DNA of 64,000 bases from Norana najaformis (Eukaryota; Annelida; Clitellata; Crassiclitellata; Hormogastridae): positions 2,788,159-2,852,158 of the forward strand of contig OZ029921.1 in assembly GCA_964023275.1 (NCBI GenBank), written 5' to 3'. Numbering within the stretch: the stretch's first letter is position 1; each line of letters begins with the position of its first letter. Of this stretch, positions 1-12,925 are shown one piece after another. The position numbers were made by a program, and so were the translations under genes. Below the pieces are notes generated by a model, which saw only the letters and a list, made by a program, of their open reading frames with translations, did no database searches and was not told where the DNA came from.

Positions 1-3000
1 ATGTCATCCAGTCGACACAGACTTCTATATCACTCCACTGGTAACCTGCACATGTGGACATGAATATGATTAACCACAGCTTCAGATCTTGGAAACACAT
101 ACATAGATTTCATGCAGTGTAATTTAATGTATGGTGTAAGAGATATTTATTATTTTAAAAAATTTTTTGGCCGAGGTACCTATGATCCCTTCGGACTTAT
201 AAAAAAAGGCTATGGAGAAATAAAATCTCTGGGTTGGCTAAATCTTGTCAAGTTTTGGCAGAGATTATTATTACTTTATTATTATTATTATTCCACAGAA
301 ATTTGACAACATTAATAATTCAGTATTACTACATAATATATTATTTAGAAGTAAGAATGACAGTCTCCACATTTTTACAATAGTCCACATTATTATTATT
401 ATTATTGCTATTGTTATTATTATTATTATTACTTCACAGAAATTTGACAACATTAATATATAATTCAGTATTACTACATAATATATTATTTAGAAGTAAG
501 AATGACAGTCTCCACATTTTTACAATAGTTCACATTATTATTATTATAATTATTATTTCTGCATTTATTAAGCACTACTACCTAACGACAAAGAATCGCT
601 CAAGAGCACGTGAAGGACTTGCTTAAGGTCCCCAAACAGTAAATGTCTGAGGGGTGGTTCAAACCTGCACACTTCACGTTGCAAATCAAGTGCTCAAACC
701 AATCAGCTGCACTTAATCAGTGCAACAGATCAACAAACAAATAAAATCCAGTTTAGAATTCCAACCTGAGACGCAAAGAGCAATTTCCCTTGAGTTGAAA
801 ATGTGATATAATGCAGACGTTGCCAAGACACTGTAGGAGAACTGAAGACTTCTGGCATCGAGAATGCACAGGTCAAGTAACTGTCCAAGAACAACGAAAC
901 ACATGAACTCATACACATGAAATTCACATCAGTCAGTACTATAATGCAACTCATATGTGTGAAACTGGTACTTATTACAAACTGGAAGAAGTTAAAAATT
1001 GACATTTTTTCTGCTGGTACTTTTTATTATTTAGCAAACTGGTACAGCGGCAGCTCTTAATATAAATCAGCATAAACTAGCAAAATGGTGAGCAAGAATT
1101 CTGATAAAGTTAAGTATTGTCAATATGATTAATGACCAAAAAATTTCTCAGTGATTCTGTCAGATATGAATTTCAGAAACTCACCCTAGCCATTTGGATG
1201 AAGGCAAACTGAGAATACTGCGGCATTGCCACAAAATGCTCCCTCTTTTCCAAGTCACCGACTGACATCGTTTGCAGAAACGTGTTTATCCAAGATATGA
1301 CAGTCACAGATGTTAAATTCCACTTAAGAACCTGAATATTACAACAGACTCCTTTTATTTCAACTACATCATTATTCACAAACTAAGGAACTTCAGAGAT
1401 ATAACAGAAATAAAATTGAAAGCAACCAATTCAAATGTAAAACAAACCTCAAAGGTTAAGCAAACAATTCAAAGGTAAAACACAATTCAGAGGTAAACAA
1501 ATGATTCATATGTAAAACAGAATTCAAAGATAAAGCAAACAATTCAAGGTAAAACAGAATTCAAAGGTAACACAACAACTCCCAAGGTAAAACAGAATTC
1601 AAAGATTAAGCAAACAATTCAAAGGTAAACATAATTCACAGGTAAGTGCATCGTGACAAAAGTCTTAGCCACTCAGTAACAACTTCTTTAAGAAACTAAT
1701 AGACAAAAACATAAGTTTTTCAGGACTGTGAGATCATACCTTAAGAAACGAAAATTCCTGACGAAGTATTTCTTGCTGTGAACAGGATCGGTCAGTGACA
1801 AAGCTTACTTCAGCTACACTTGTCGGATGAGTTTCCTGTTGCAACAAAAGTAGACGGAGTAAAGTAAAGTATCCCGTATCCCACAAGTGCGACATAGGGA
1901 AAGCACTCATTTGAGCCGGCAGTGGACAAATCCCAAGGTCCTGAACATGGGGCCAGTGCATCACAGAACTTGCCATTTAATTCCCAGCTTATGCTGGTAC
2001 CAAATTACACTGCTTAGTGACACAGGCATGGCGTGCACAAACAATCTGTTCAGGATTGTTACACAGAGTCGAACCCGCAACCGCATGATTATTGACCAAA
2101 CGCATTACCGACAGACCACGGAGACTAATCTAATTTTATCTGGAAACTTCCATCAAAACATATCCTATCATCACAAATGCAGACATTCATCGTTCAGATC
2201 TAATCTAGTCTAATCTCATATGATCTAATCTCATCAACAGAAGCTTTATATGGCACACAAAACATCAGTTGATGGTCACTAGAAAAATGACAAGGGTCAA
2301 GGCCAAACATCTGTGTTACAGAAAATCGTATACATTTACGTTTACACTTCTTCTTTGCGAGATTGCATTCTGAAATACGATCTCTTGGGCAGAACCAGTG
2401 GCAATTCATGAGACCCCAAAGACCAGAAGACAGGCTGTGGAGAAAAACCAATCTGAAAAAGATGAGTTTTTAGCTCCGACCTGACTTATGTTGGATCGTA
2501 TACAGAGCGGACAGAAACTGGCAGCAAATTCCACGGCCTTGGACCACAGCGATCAGCCAGAAGAGCTCACATCTCCCATTTTTTTACTTAATGGCATAAA
2601 TTTATTTAACAGTTCTAGAACAACTTTAAGAATCTGAGAACAAGTGTAAAAAATTTCACAAGGAAGTAGGACTAAAATAAAATATACGACCAGCACAAGG
2701 CCGAAAAGAATTTGACCTTGAAGTGAGAGACAATTACAGAAGTGAAAAAACGTTCAATGCTTGAAGAAGCAATAAATTTAAGATGACGAAACAAGGACTT
2801 GGAATGCAAGTCATGTTCTGAAATCAGGATTTACGACATCCTCTCTCGCACAGTTCATCACTAATTATTTAAATGTTAAGGTTGATAAGAACTTGAAAGC
2901 CTCTTACCTCTACTTTAGTGGCGATAAAAAGGGCAGTTATTCCGATAAGCTGCAACTGTGGCTTGCTGACATCTCTCACTCGTGACAAGTAACGATCAAT

Positions 3001-3238
3001 GAAGTCAACAGTCAGGTAGAAAGTCTCGCGCTTTAACCGAAATGCTTCACAGACCTGAAGGGAGAGCAGCAATTCTTAAACACTTTATTTATGTCTTAAC
3101 ACTCGACTTACAAAATGGCAGGTCTTCGCTCAAAACTGAAAACACTATTATTCTGCAGATCCTATCCTGAGTCATCTTCATCCCCTTATCTGTCTTTCAG
3201 ATCCAATCCAAACATCACCCACTGTAGCTGTCCGATTG

Positions 3239-3270
<32 letters not shown>

Positions 3271-5423
3271 ACTCTTCGACCTTGACCTGGAACCAAACTC
3301 TTCTTGCCTATCAATTTTTTTCTGACTGAGCGCAAGAGCATAAACTGGTTCCCGCAACTTAGCTTTTATTGCGTGCCATAGAAATCTCAAGTTTAAGGTT
3401 TATGAATGGGGAATTTGTGAGGTACACCATTATACAGTGCATACATAGCATGATTATACTGAATAGTATAGGGTTCAGCAATAACTTTAAAATATAACAG
3501 TTTATATAACCGCCATAGTATTTAAGTTGGCTCCAAAATGATTTCAGCTTGTCTCAAGTCTTAGGTCACGCTCGAGAGGTTCTTAAAAGGTGTTATAAAC
3601 CCACTGAGGAAATGCAAGTACATGCTTTCTTGAAAAGCCTTTTACAAGGAAGACTGTTAAAACATCAACAATCCAGAATGCTATAATGTCAAGGTTCAAA
3701 ACAAAAAGAATATTTTTATCGTCAATGTAGCCGATAAACATTATTTATTTTGATTCAGATGAATAAATGACAAATGGTGTGAGGCTGGACAAAAGCTTTA
3801 TCCCACTCAGCCAATGATTAGAGTCAGAAGCGCAAGAGTATTGTATCGTAATCATAAACTTGAGATTTATACAGCACCAAAGAAAGCTAAGTCACAGTAA
3901 CCAGCTTATTCACAGGTGCTCAGTCAAAGCAAAATCGATAGGCAGAAAGGTCAGATTCGGGTCCAGGTCAAGATCCAAGGGTCAGGAAAGCAGGCAGCCA
4001 GACGATTACGGTAGATGGCTTTTGGAATTGAAGCAAATTTAAAGGGTTGAATCTGTCCAGCAGACTAGATTGTACTTAGGTAGACACAGAGACAGACAGA
4101 CAGACACACACTGACAGATATGCCCAGATAGACAGACATACAGAAAGACACAAGCAGGCGGACTGACAAACTCACAGACAGACACACTGACAGATTTGGA
4201 CATCAGAACAAGATGGAAGCTTACTTCATTTAGCCAGTCTAAGAGTATGGCCCTCATTCGTGGCTGAAGACTCGGATGATTTTCGAAAAGCCGAGGGTCC
4301 CTGCTGTAGTCGGAAAGTTCCTCTTTGCAGTGCATCCTTTCCCAGACCTCGTGGGAGTCGGGCCAGTCGAAAACTGGAAGAGGATTCCCTCTCATGCAGA
4401 TCGGTGTCAGCCTTTTCACGTAAGTTTCCTGCCCCGTGAGGCTAGTGCTGCCATCTGGTGCTGGTGGCGTTGGGGTCGTGTTGTTGGTCACTGCGCTGAC
4501 CACTTCTGGGGAGATGCTGATGAGCCCCGTTGAACCCAATGCTCCTGTGGCTGAATCACTCAGGCATATTGGAATCCACTGACTCTGTTGAAACAATTGT
4601 AGGGCTTTTTCTAAACCATTTAACTGAAGTTATTGTTAACTTATTTTTCTAACAGTGAACTCTATGTTTCTCTAATGTTGTGTTCTTAAAATAACAATCA
4701 AGTTGACAATGACAACAACAACAATGATAAAAATAAAGATAATAACAATAAAATAAACATAAACATAAATATTATAATAAAAATGATGAGAATAATAATA
4801 ATGTAAAAAAATAATAATAATAGTGATAATAACATATATATATATACATTTTGCAATTATCATTATTATTATTGTTATTATTATTATTAAAACCATGTCA
4901 TTCCAGATCCTTTTCAACTGTTCTGTTTCAGATAACTGTGGGTCTACCACGTGGCCTCTTCCAGTCCCTGGGAACTTCATTTTATTTACACAGTTTATCT
5001 ATCGCATAGTGAGAAATCACTATGCAATGATATGCTGTTTTATGAAAACTATTCTGTAAGTAAAAAGCCTGTTTAAAATAACGAAGAAATTCGACCCCAG
5101 CCATTTACTGACCCAACCCACATTTCTTGTTTTGCAGATCCGCTGCGTAAACTCCGTAACCCTGCGAATCTTGGCTTCTAGTTGACTTGGACTCATCCGA
5201 CCTTCTGACTCAGTTTTATGCGTGGGATTCACAGTTTGGGCTAAGTTTAGGGCTATGTGGTATTAATGATCTATTTTTGCTCAACAAACCTGACTTATTC
5301 ATTATGTAAACATTAAGACCAATGAAAATATAGGAGTGATGAAAAAAGTAGAAGCAGTACCTCATTCAGGCAGCGCTGTCGTCTTTCTGATATCTTGATG
5401 TTTCTATCGAACAATTTCAAGTC
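1..5423 (-). CDS. CCNE: G1/S-specific cyclin E (partial; 3' end outside window, 5' end not placed)
   Basis: Cyclin E activates CDK2 in the nucleus at G1/S and also acts at centrosomes. Exons in transcript order: 5361-5423 (tentative), 4225-4584, 2908-3054, 1740-1835, 1185-1331, 766-880 and 1-45 (cut by the window edge). All junctions are GT-AG and the phases agree. The 4225-4584 exon carries the cyclin E signature PLPVFDW, then [13 protein letters not shown], which includes the MRAIL hydrophobic patch that docks RXL substrates. Later exons give [24 protein letters not shown]-like [16 protein letters not shown] and LLDLCILD. The last, at the window edge, reads YQWSDIE.CVDWM, typical of cyclin E and not of A or B. 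The 63-bp upstream exon has good splice sites and the right phase and is basic, but has no recognisable motif. No start codon was assigned; a 5' exon probably lies in the CpG-rich region near 8.5 kb. The identity is secure; the 5' end is not. Confidence 0.93.
290..545. repeat. tandem duplication of a ~140-bp AT-rich unit in a cyclin E intron
   Basis: A block beginning CACAGAAATTTGACAACATT and ending in an ATT microsatellite occurs at about 296-400 and again at about 435-545. The two copies are almost identical, differing by a short TA insertion and single bases. This looks like a recent local duplication between ATT runs. Confidence 0.85.
555..720 (-). repeat. SINE-like element, family B (tRNA-derived)
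   Basis: Read on the minus strand, the copy ends in the family tail TTAATAAATGCAGAAATAAT followed by ATT repeats. It has a degenerate B-box region (AGGTTTGAACCAC). Related copies are at 12770-12925, 25490-25660 (plus), 53085-53232 and 63095-63275. Confidence 0.65.
1426..1645. repeat. minisatellite in cyclin E intron
   Basis: About ten degenerate units of roughly 20 bp built around AATTCAAAGGTAAAACA and its variant AAGCAAACAATTCAAAGGTA. It lies between the exons ending at 1331 and 1740. On the plus strand each unit carries AAAGGTAA, but the host gene is on the other strand. Confidence 0.8.
1850..2130 (-). repeat. tRNA-derived SINE, family A
   Basis: On the minus strand the head reads GTGGTCTGTCGGTAATGCG, which is A-box-like, then GCGGGTTCGACTCTGTGTAAC, a good Pol III B box. 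The body contains CAAGCAGTGTAATTTGGTAC. Other copies are at 12030-12300 (minus), 31660-31925 (minus) and 57249-57490 (plus). Confidence 0.8.
3120..3400 (-). repeat. interspersed repeat family C with expanded GCAG run
   Basis: The minus-strand copy has the family C core: AACCAGTTT, GCTCAGTCAG, AAAATTGATAGGCAAGAAG, TTCCAGGTCAAGGTC. A (CCTG)n tetranucleotide run at about 3238-3270 is an expanded form of the GGCAGGCAG segment seen in other copies. It sits in the intron between the 2908-3054 and 4225-4584 cyclin exons. Confidence 0.75.
3850..4040 (+). repeat. interspersed repeat family C, plus copy
   Basis: Contains GAGATTTATACAGCACCAA, CCAGCTTATTCACAGGTGCT, AAAATCGATAGGCAG and GGTCAAGATCCAAGGGTCAG. 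It is opposite in orientation to the copy at 3120-3400 in the same intron. A CAGA-rich stretch follows at about 4085-4195. Confidence 0.75.
4690..4895. repeat. (ATT/AAT)n-rich low-complexity tract
   Basis: Long runs of AATAATA, AACAATAA and a short TA repeat in the intron upstream of the 4225-4584 cyclin exon. The open frames across it are low-complexity artefacts. Confidence 0.85.
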
Positions 5424-5499
5424 CTAAAAACAGATACTTTCAATTGTGAAACAACACCTGTAACTCTTCTACCTGATCCATCATATAAACTCACCATCA

Positions 5500-5790
5500 C
5501 TTCACCACTTGCAAACTCTGTGCAGGTCTTCCACTCAAAACTGAAAACACTCCTCTTCTCCAGGTCCTACCCAGATTCCTCTTCTTCCCCTTATCTATCC
5601 TGCAGATCCAATTCCAAACACCACCCACCATTGCTGCCTGTCTGCCTGCCTGCCTGACTCTTGGATCTCGACCTGGAATTGAACCCTTCTTGCTTATTGA
5701 TTTTGTTTCAACTGAACGCCTGTGAATAAGCTGGTTCCCACAACTGAACTTTCGTTGGGTGCTGCAGAAATCTTGAGTTTTACGATTTTT
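5500..5790 (-). repeat. interspersed repeat family C, minus copy
   Basis: Reverse complement of the family core, with AACCAGCTTATTCACAGGCG, CAATAAGCAAGAAGGGTTC and a GGCAGGCAGGCAG segment. The left part (CTTCCACTCAAAACTGAAAA) matches the copies at 3120 and 6640. Confidence 0.75.
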
Positions 5791-6639
5791 TTACGATTCT
5801 AAGAAAAAGGAAAAGCAGTAATGCTCTTTACTTATAAATTAAAATGACAAGAGTGGTTGAAGAACAGAATAACTCCAATTTGCAAGGTTTTACAAGAACC
5901 TGTTCATTAGCCATCTTAACACTTTGCACAGCATATTTCAATTAAGTGCCTCACAAAAAATCGTGTTGCAAATACTTGCCTTAACAGTGTTAAAGTTCAT
6001 CTAGAACAAAAAGTTCACCTGCAAGCCAACAGTTCTCAGATAACTGGAAGATTCACCACTGACACGTCAAGCCAAGTCAAACTTATGGACTTTCATCCAG
6101 CATTGAACTGTCCACCAATTTTGCAGGTTTTGATCCTTTTACAACTAATTTTACACCTATTTTCATTGCTTTGCAAGGCTTCATAAACAAGTTTACACCA
6201 TACTACACGTCTGCATGCCTTACAACAAATGTTACACCAGTCTTACATTTACATGATCAAAGCTTTACACAGGCCGGGAGAGAAAAAATGTTTGAAACAC
6301 AATTCTTGGCTTAGGCATACTTGGTACGGCTAAATCCACTTATGAGAAAGATTTGTGTAAATGTTTGTCCAGTGATTACCCTAAGCATTTTCAGCTGTGA
6401 CTGACTAGGCTTCGGACAAATTATGCATACTGCACAAGTACAGCAAATACAGTGGGCTCAAATATTCCTGTTTATAAAAACTCCACTTGAACAATGCCCC
6501 AGAAACTGTGGGCTCCTCAAGTAAATTTAAATAAATACCACCTCCATCCTTAAACATTGCTTCAATTTATTACTCATCGATATTAGGACAATTTTCTCAT
6601 CCAGCCTTTGGAACTAAACGACACAACAACCCTTGCAAA

Positions 6640-6950
6640 TCTCTGCGAAGGTCTTTCACACAAAACAGAAACACTCCTCTTCTACAAATCCTATCCTGAT
6701 TCCTCCTCCTCCTCTTATCTATCTTGTCACTCCAATTCCATCCAACATCCACCATAGCCGTCTGGCAGCCTTACCCTTGGAACTTCACCTGAAATCAAAT
6801 ATGACCCTTTTGTTTAACGCCAAATGAAAGCTAAGATGCAGGCAGCAGCTTATTCACAGATGCTTAGTCAAAACAAAATCAATAGGCAAGAAGGGTTCGG
6901 TTCCAGGTCAAGATTCAAGAGTCAGGCAGGCAGACCGTAGGTCTAATAGT
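6640..6950. repeat. two family C repeats in inverted orientation, head to head
   Basis: A minus-oriented half (6640-6825: AGGTCTTTCACACAAAACAG, TCCTATCCTGATTCCTCC) is followed directly by a plus-oriented half (6826-6950: AAATGAAAGCTAAG, CAGCTTATTCACAGATGCTT, AGTCAGGCAGGCAG). Together they form an imperfect inverted repeat. Confidence 0.7.
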
Positions 6951-7639
6951 ATATCAGCCTTATTGTTAATTACTACTGTTTCCTAGACCCTTCTTACACC
7001 AGATAGGTAACTCATTTGTCCCATATGAGCAAGTCCATATGGTGCTCTTGGTGACAACCAGCTATGGGACAATGTGGACTCAACGAACGTGGCAGTGAGA
7101 ATTATGACAGTGTTTAAAAAACAATAATCCATTTGTTTACTGATCTATTACAGTAGTCTTGAATTAGTAAACAAATTAATCTGTGCTAATCTCAACACTA
7201 TCACAAAATGTTAGAATTACCGGTATTTTTCAGAGTTTTAAAAACCTGCCTTGTGTAGTCTCCGTCGTCTTTTGGTGGGACACAAGGCCACCATGGACTT
7301 CTTGTCTGAACCCTCTTCTGATGTCATCCTTCAAGTAATGAATCACACACCTCAACCGGGTGTTTCTAACAACCCCTGCAGTAAAATCACATAATTTAAA
7401 ATGGCATCTCGTTTTACCTTGTTACTTCTACCTGTTTGCAGGTTTGAAGATCTGTGTAAATACCGTAAAAACTGTGGCAATAGGTTTCACTCTATATTAC
7501 CACATCTCTTATGTGTCTGTTTATCTTAAAGATGTCTCAGAATTTCTCTCTACTTGTACCCTAGTGAACTTCGCTAATAAATGGGTACATTGACTGTACA
7601 CTATCAGTGGAAAGGTTCGGCTAATAATAGTGAGGGAGA

Positions 7640-7860
7640 GAAAGCGCCCAACGATAGCTAAGTCGCGGGAACCAGCTCATTCAGGTGCTCAGTCAAAACA
7701 AAATCGATAAGCAGGAAGGGTTCGGTTCCAGGTCAAGGTCCAAGAGTCAGGCAGGCAGGCTGACGGCTATGGCGGACAGTGTTTGGAACTGAACAGGAAA
7801 ATGAGATAAGGGGAAGAGGATGAATCTGGACTGGATCTGTGGAAGAGGAGTATTTGATGA
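7640..7860 (+). repeat. interspersed repeat family C, near full length
   Basis: Runs from CCAACGATAGCTAAGTCGCG through AAAATCGATAAGCAGGAAGG and CAGGCAGGCTGACGGCTATG to GAGATAAGGGGAAGAGGATG and TCTGTGGAAGAGGAGTA. This is one of the longer copies and is useful for a consensus. Confidence 0.8.
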
Positions 7861-8229
7861 CGCCAGTAATCTTTAAGATACTAATCAGTTTCTACTCATA
7901 GCCTAATTTTTCGTTCCTACGTGATAATTTCTGCCTCACACAAATAACAACCACGACGACGACGATGATGATTCAGATTCTGATGAATTGACATTGCGAG
8001 CATTACAAGTGCTTTAAATAAATAAAATGAAAATAAAATGACGATATTCTTATTACTGTCATCAATATCACCATCGTCATAATAATAATAATAATCATAA
8101 TAATCATAACTGTTAATGTTAACTTCAAAATGTATTATTAAAAACTGCGGCATAATAGTAAAAAGTAAACATACAGACCTGACTGGTTTGGACAGTCGAC
8201 TGCAGATTAACCCTTGGCAAACCTGTTGC

Positions 8230-9065
8230 TTTAATGGCCGCTGATGCTAATCGTTATGAACACGAAAAAATCCTCCAGAAAACCATTCAGATCAGCCGCG
8301 GCCCGTATTCAGAAACGAGGAGGAGAGGCGAGGGGCAGCAGACAGAAGCATGGACCCTCAATGGAGGCCCATCAAGGCTTACAAATGGTTGGCGATCTTC
8401 GCCGACGTTTATTGCATTCCTTTTACAGCGATACGCCTAATCCACATATTTTCTCTGCATCTACTTAGGACGATTGCACCGCGCGCGGCTACCGGCCACG
8501 CCCGCCCGCCTCGTACCTGTCGTTGGCCGCGCCTGGGCAGGTATGGAGGGGACCCCGACGTCAAGGACAACGGCGGAGAGCCTGCGTGCGACGGCGAGTG
8601 CGTGAGAGCGGCAGGGAGCAGCGCGGAAGACAGAGCGAAACATAACAGAGAAACAGACAGACACGGAGAAAGGGAAATGGACAGACAGACAGACTAGAAG
8701 AGAAAGATACAGACAGACAGAAAGACAGACAGACAGACAGACAGGAATAGATAGCAAGAGGCAGAGAGAGTTGTACAACGATGGTGTCAGACAGACAAAG
8801 ACACAGAGTCGGGGAACGCATTCCTGAGCATTGTTAATCTGTAATCGACATATTAAGTGATTGAGCGAGCGAGGGATAAATCAAGTAGCTAATGAGAGCA
8901 CTAGTCATTATCAACTCCATCGCAGGCGACATGTCCGGCCTTGTCCAAACAAATCATCGCTCGTCACTCCTGCAATCCTGCATGCAGCTAAGCACTCGAT
9001 CGAGAGCGGCCTCGGGACAGGCCCAGTCTTGTTCCATCGACCCTGTGTAAATGTACATGTTTTTC
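8230..9065. promoter_or_regulatory. CpG-rich stretch, candidate cyclin E promoter / first exon
   Basis: This is the only clearly GC- and CpG-rich part of the window (for example CCGCGCGCGGCTACCGGCC near 8480). It lies about 3 kb upstream of the first placed cyclin E exon. On the minus strand, ACGACAG followed by GTACGAG just below 8517 could be the donor of a 5' exon. Short open frames on both strands here resemble no known protein. The promoter role is inferred from base composition and position only. Confidence 0.35.
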
Positions 9066-9215
9066 TATAGCGACCGTACGGCCTCGACCCTGCTATTTTT
9101 CAATGAATTAATCCGGTGAGATCCTTCACCATCCCTTCCCGTTTGAATGGCCGCCACGCCATTTAACTTCCTAGGGTACGGACCGCGCTAGTGTGCCGTT
9201 TAAGGGCTTACCGTT
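9050..9215 (+). repeat. interspersed repeat family D
   Basis: Contains the family core TTTTTCTATAGCGACCGTAC, GGCCTCGACCCTGC, GGTGAGATCCTTCACCA, GCCGCCACGCCATTTAA and GGACCGCGCTAGTGTG. Six further copies are at 21497-21690, 42015-42170, 55665-55770 (minus), 55935-56080 (minus), 59900-59995 and 60085-60270. Confidence 0.8.
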
Positions 9216-10566
9216 ATGGCTATTTTGTCAACGACACCAGACAATGCTAACCAATGAATTCAAACCCCAGACGAAAATTTCCGTCTACCTTAATTATTGA
9301 TCACACCAGTCAGTCACTCAGTCAGTCGAAGCCAGTTCTTGGTAGGGTAAGGCTGCCGAAAAAATGTCTGTCGACTTACATTCAAATTGGCAGTCAGTTA
9401 CACCAATAATCAGGTCAAGTACAGCGCGAAAACAAATTCAGGTATAGTCTAAGGATAACATGAAATGGATGTATCAAATCCAATATAGCACCAATGGGGT
9501 TGTTAATTAACGATGTCCGCAAAAAGCGAGGGAGAGGCCCTTTATAAACAACCCCAAACCAAACCTGGATCAAGTCCAATAGCAACCGAAACCAATTTTG
9601 GCTGATATCAGAGTACGGTGTGAAACCGGTTTCGGATTTAGTCCCAAGTACATGTGAAACCAAATGTGCTCTACATTCAAAGACGTCATGAAACGGCTTT
9701 CCTACTTGCAACGTTCAACCTTCTGCCTTCTTACATTCTGCGAAAAATAGGCAAAAATTGACTTAAATCAAGGCTTAACAATGAATGTCACTTCAATCAA
9801 AGACACACACTTAGCGATCAATGGATCTTCAGAGTTCTGGCTTGGCTTCCCATCTCACAGCCCACCACAAGTTGGCACATGATGCCACTTTTGCTAGCCA
9901 CGACTCCGACAGACACTACATACACTGGAAACTTGTTATAATACAGTCGCTTCCTAAAGCTTAACTGAATTTGCGATTCATGTCTATGTCCGCATAATAT
10001 CAGAATTTGCAATTTTTACGTACGCATGTAGCTAACCATGTAGCCGCCAGTAAATGTACAATTAAGATTACAATTACAACAACATCCACATCTGTTCAAA
10101 GGGTTGATGAAGAAAACATTTTAAAACGTTACTTGGAATGCAGCAACTATATTTAGGAACTTCAGCAACACGTTTGCACAATGCCTACAGATTCACATTT
10201 ACAATAATTCAAAGCATTTGATACTGTTAGCCAACGCAGAAAAACAATTCCCGCAAGAACGCGTTCTGCCGAAATCGAACAAATTTCTTATTTACACTTG
10301 ACAAAATAATAAAACAGCTACCTATGTTGTTCAAGTCTCTTATCAACAAAATAAATCTGCCAGACATTTGAAACAACACAGTGCTAGTGCACACGTGTAT
10401 TCATGTCGTGAAAAAGCGAGAAGTAACAGCAAGACGTATCTGTGCTCAGCAATATTAGTCTAATAAACTGGTGAGGTATCGGTAAAGACATGGTAACAAA
10501 ACATTTAACAAGGCTTCTTTTTACATAACTCATTTTTGCTTTACCTACTACTAACACCCAAACAAA

Positions 10567-10599
<33 letters not shown>

Positions 10600-12029
10600 C
10601 TAACAATATCAAGTAAAAGTGAACAGACAAAATGAAAAAAACATTTACAGCACAGCAAATGGCAAATGATTAAACTGCCCAAAACTGGCAACCTGCAGAA
10701 AGCAGAAAGCCATGCAATGTTGGGACCAGTTGTCATGCGTTCAATACAACAGCAAAGAGGCAATCGGGGTTCGACAGCTGAAATGTACACAAAACGTGCA
10801 TGGCATAATATATTCATAATACATAATATACTCTAGGCAGTCTGAACGATTAAAAGAACAGAGTGAGACTCAGAAAGAGTGAGACTCAGAACTAGCAAAC
10901 GAGAGTGTGAGAGAGACAGAGAGACGGACAGACAGACATGCATGGAATGACAAAAAAAGAACACAGACAAGACAGATGTATGGAGGAAGGGTAAATGGAT
11001 AGAACAGAGGAAGGCATTGAGGGAGATAGAGAAAGAGGAACAGAGAAAACAGACAGACAGACAAAGATACAAAAATGAGCAACAATGATAGACAAACTTT
11101 GTAGTCAGACCAAGACAAAGACAGATACAGAGAGCTAATAGGTCTAAGACAACTTCCACTTCAGAGGAAAGAATTGACAAAGCAGTTCTCCAGATTACAG
11201 AATCAAATGCAGGAAGAGCCAGCCGCTCTCAAACAGGCAAAAACATGGCTAAAAAATCCAACATAAACTGTACACGTTTCCAAGTGAATCAGAGGCCGCT
11301 ATATACAAAGGTCTTTGACAGTTTCAACTCATCAACATCAGGACTAACAACATCAAGTGACAGACCGCGGTAGGCTCTCGGTTTCCCGCAGGTCAATGGT
11401 ACATTTGAGTGATACACTTGTAAAACACAAATTAAATAATTGCCAGCCTCAAGCGCAACCGGCAACATCAAAATATCAGCAAACGTCCGACTACAAAGAA
11501 GTGCGTATTTCAGTTTGTGAAACTAGAAACTCGTATAACTGCCAATGCCATTCTGCTTCGGTGCCATTTACAAAAGTGTACACAGTCGTTTAAAAGAACG
11601 CGGATTTAATCGGCTCCTGTAAACTCGTTACAGCCACGTACCGTAATATAATGCAAGGTAATGTAATTGAACATTTCCATAGCGCATCTCAAGTCCCCTC
11701 AAAGGCACTCCTTGCTACCTTAAACGATGTTAGAGTGTGGTAAGAACAGCAAGTACATTTTTAACGAAATGATACTCAAATACTGGTAAAGTCACCAGTG
11801 GTGACTCTCGCACACATGCACATCCTAACCAACGGAGTCTCATCCAAGGGTGACAGCGACATCAAGTCAACGCAGCAACGTCAACAATGTACAAGAAAAA
11901 TTACATTTCCATAGATATACTAAAGTCTGCTTAACAAACCAATGATGACTGCAGAGAAATGTTTCCTGCCAAGACCAAGCTAGGAGCACTTCTGAGTACA
12001 TATCTTCAAGGAGTAAAAGCAAAGTATCT

Positions 12030-12300
12030 GATATCCCACAAGCGAGACGTAGGGGAAGCGCTCATTTCCTTTTCCTTAGGCCCTTGGGCCAGCAATGAAT
12101 GCATCCTAAGTTCTGGGACATTGGGCTAGCGCACTGCAGGACCTGCTCTTTACTTCCCTGCTTATGCCAGTACCAAATTATACTAGTTGGTGACAGAGGT
12201 ATGGTGTGCGCAAACAACTTGCCCAGGGTAATTACACAGAGTCGAACCTGCAACCGCATATCATTAACCAAACGTGTTACCAACAGACCACCGTGTCATA
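12030..12300 (-). repeat. tRNA-derived SINE, family A
   Basis: The minus strand shows GTTGCAGGTTCGACTCTGTG (B box), TTGTTTGCGCACACCATACC and CTGGCATAAGCAGGGAAGTA, all matching the copy at 57249. Confidence 0.8.
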
Positions 12301-12769
12301 CCAGCTATAGAAATTATAAAGCTATAAAAACTGCTCTGAATGAATGAATGAGAAATATTGGTTCAGACACATGATGGCGACCGTCTATTAAGATCACGTC
12401 ACATGCTGGAGAACAGAACTTTAGACAGGCTCTTAGAAATGGCGCTATATAAATGGCAAGATGCAAATACAAACACATGGAAACAACACTCCAAAGACGT
12501 TGCCTAACTTGCGAGGAAACAGAGTCGACAAACGATTTGACGTTTCTGTCCAAACCCAGTAACACAGTAGCCAGTGAAGTGCTCTATACAAACTAACATC
12601 TATGCAGATACATACAAAGCTTTAAAAATTGTGACTAACAACTCAAAGTATTAAATTCCTGATAACAAACCTCGTCAAAATGTATCCTGGTGGTGAATAT
12701 AACCAGCTACCTGTGCACTGTTTTTCACGTTTTTAGTCGTTAGCTTTTCTTCTACTTATTATTAATATT

Positions 12770-12925
12770 ATTATTGCATTTGTTACATGCGCATGGTCAG
12801 TAAATCTGAATCTGAGGCAAGAACAATTTTTTGAGTGAAGGACTTGCTCAAGGTCCGTACACAACACCCATCTAAGGGGAGGCTTGACGCATACTGTTCG
12901 CAGAAACACACTAACTGAATCAGTA
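12770..12925 (-). repeat. SINE-like family B copy, degenerate
   Basis: Shares GTGAAGGACTTGCTCAAGGT and the tail AATGCAATAATAATATTA (minus strand) with the copies at 555 and 63095. Confidence 0.55.

Noticed and set aside
5020..5232. 70-codon minus frame upstream of cyclin E ([12 protein letters not shown])
   Set aside because: Considered as a cyclin E 5' exon. I found no convincing acceptor-donor pair in the needed phase and no cyclin motif, so it was left out of the model.
8234..8821. Several overlapping open frames on both strands in the CpG-rich block
   Set aside because: High GC removes stop codons by chance and the tails read through CAGA repeats. No family resemblance was seen on either strand.
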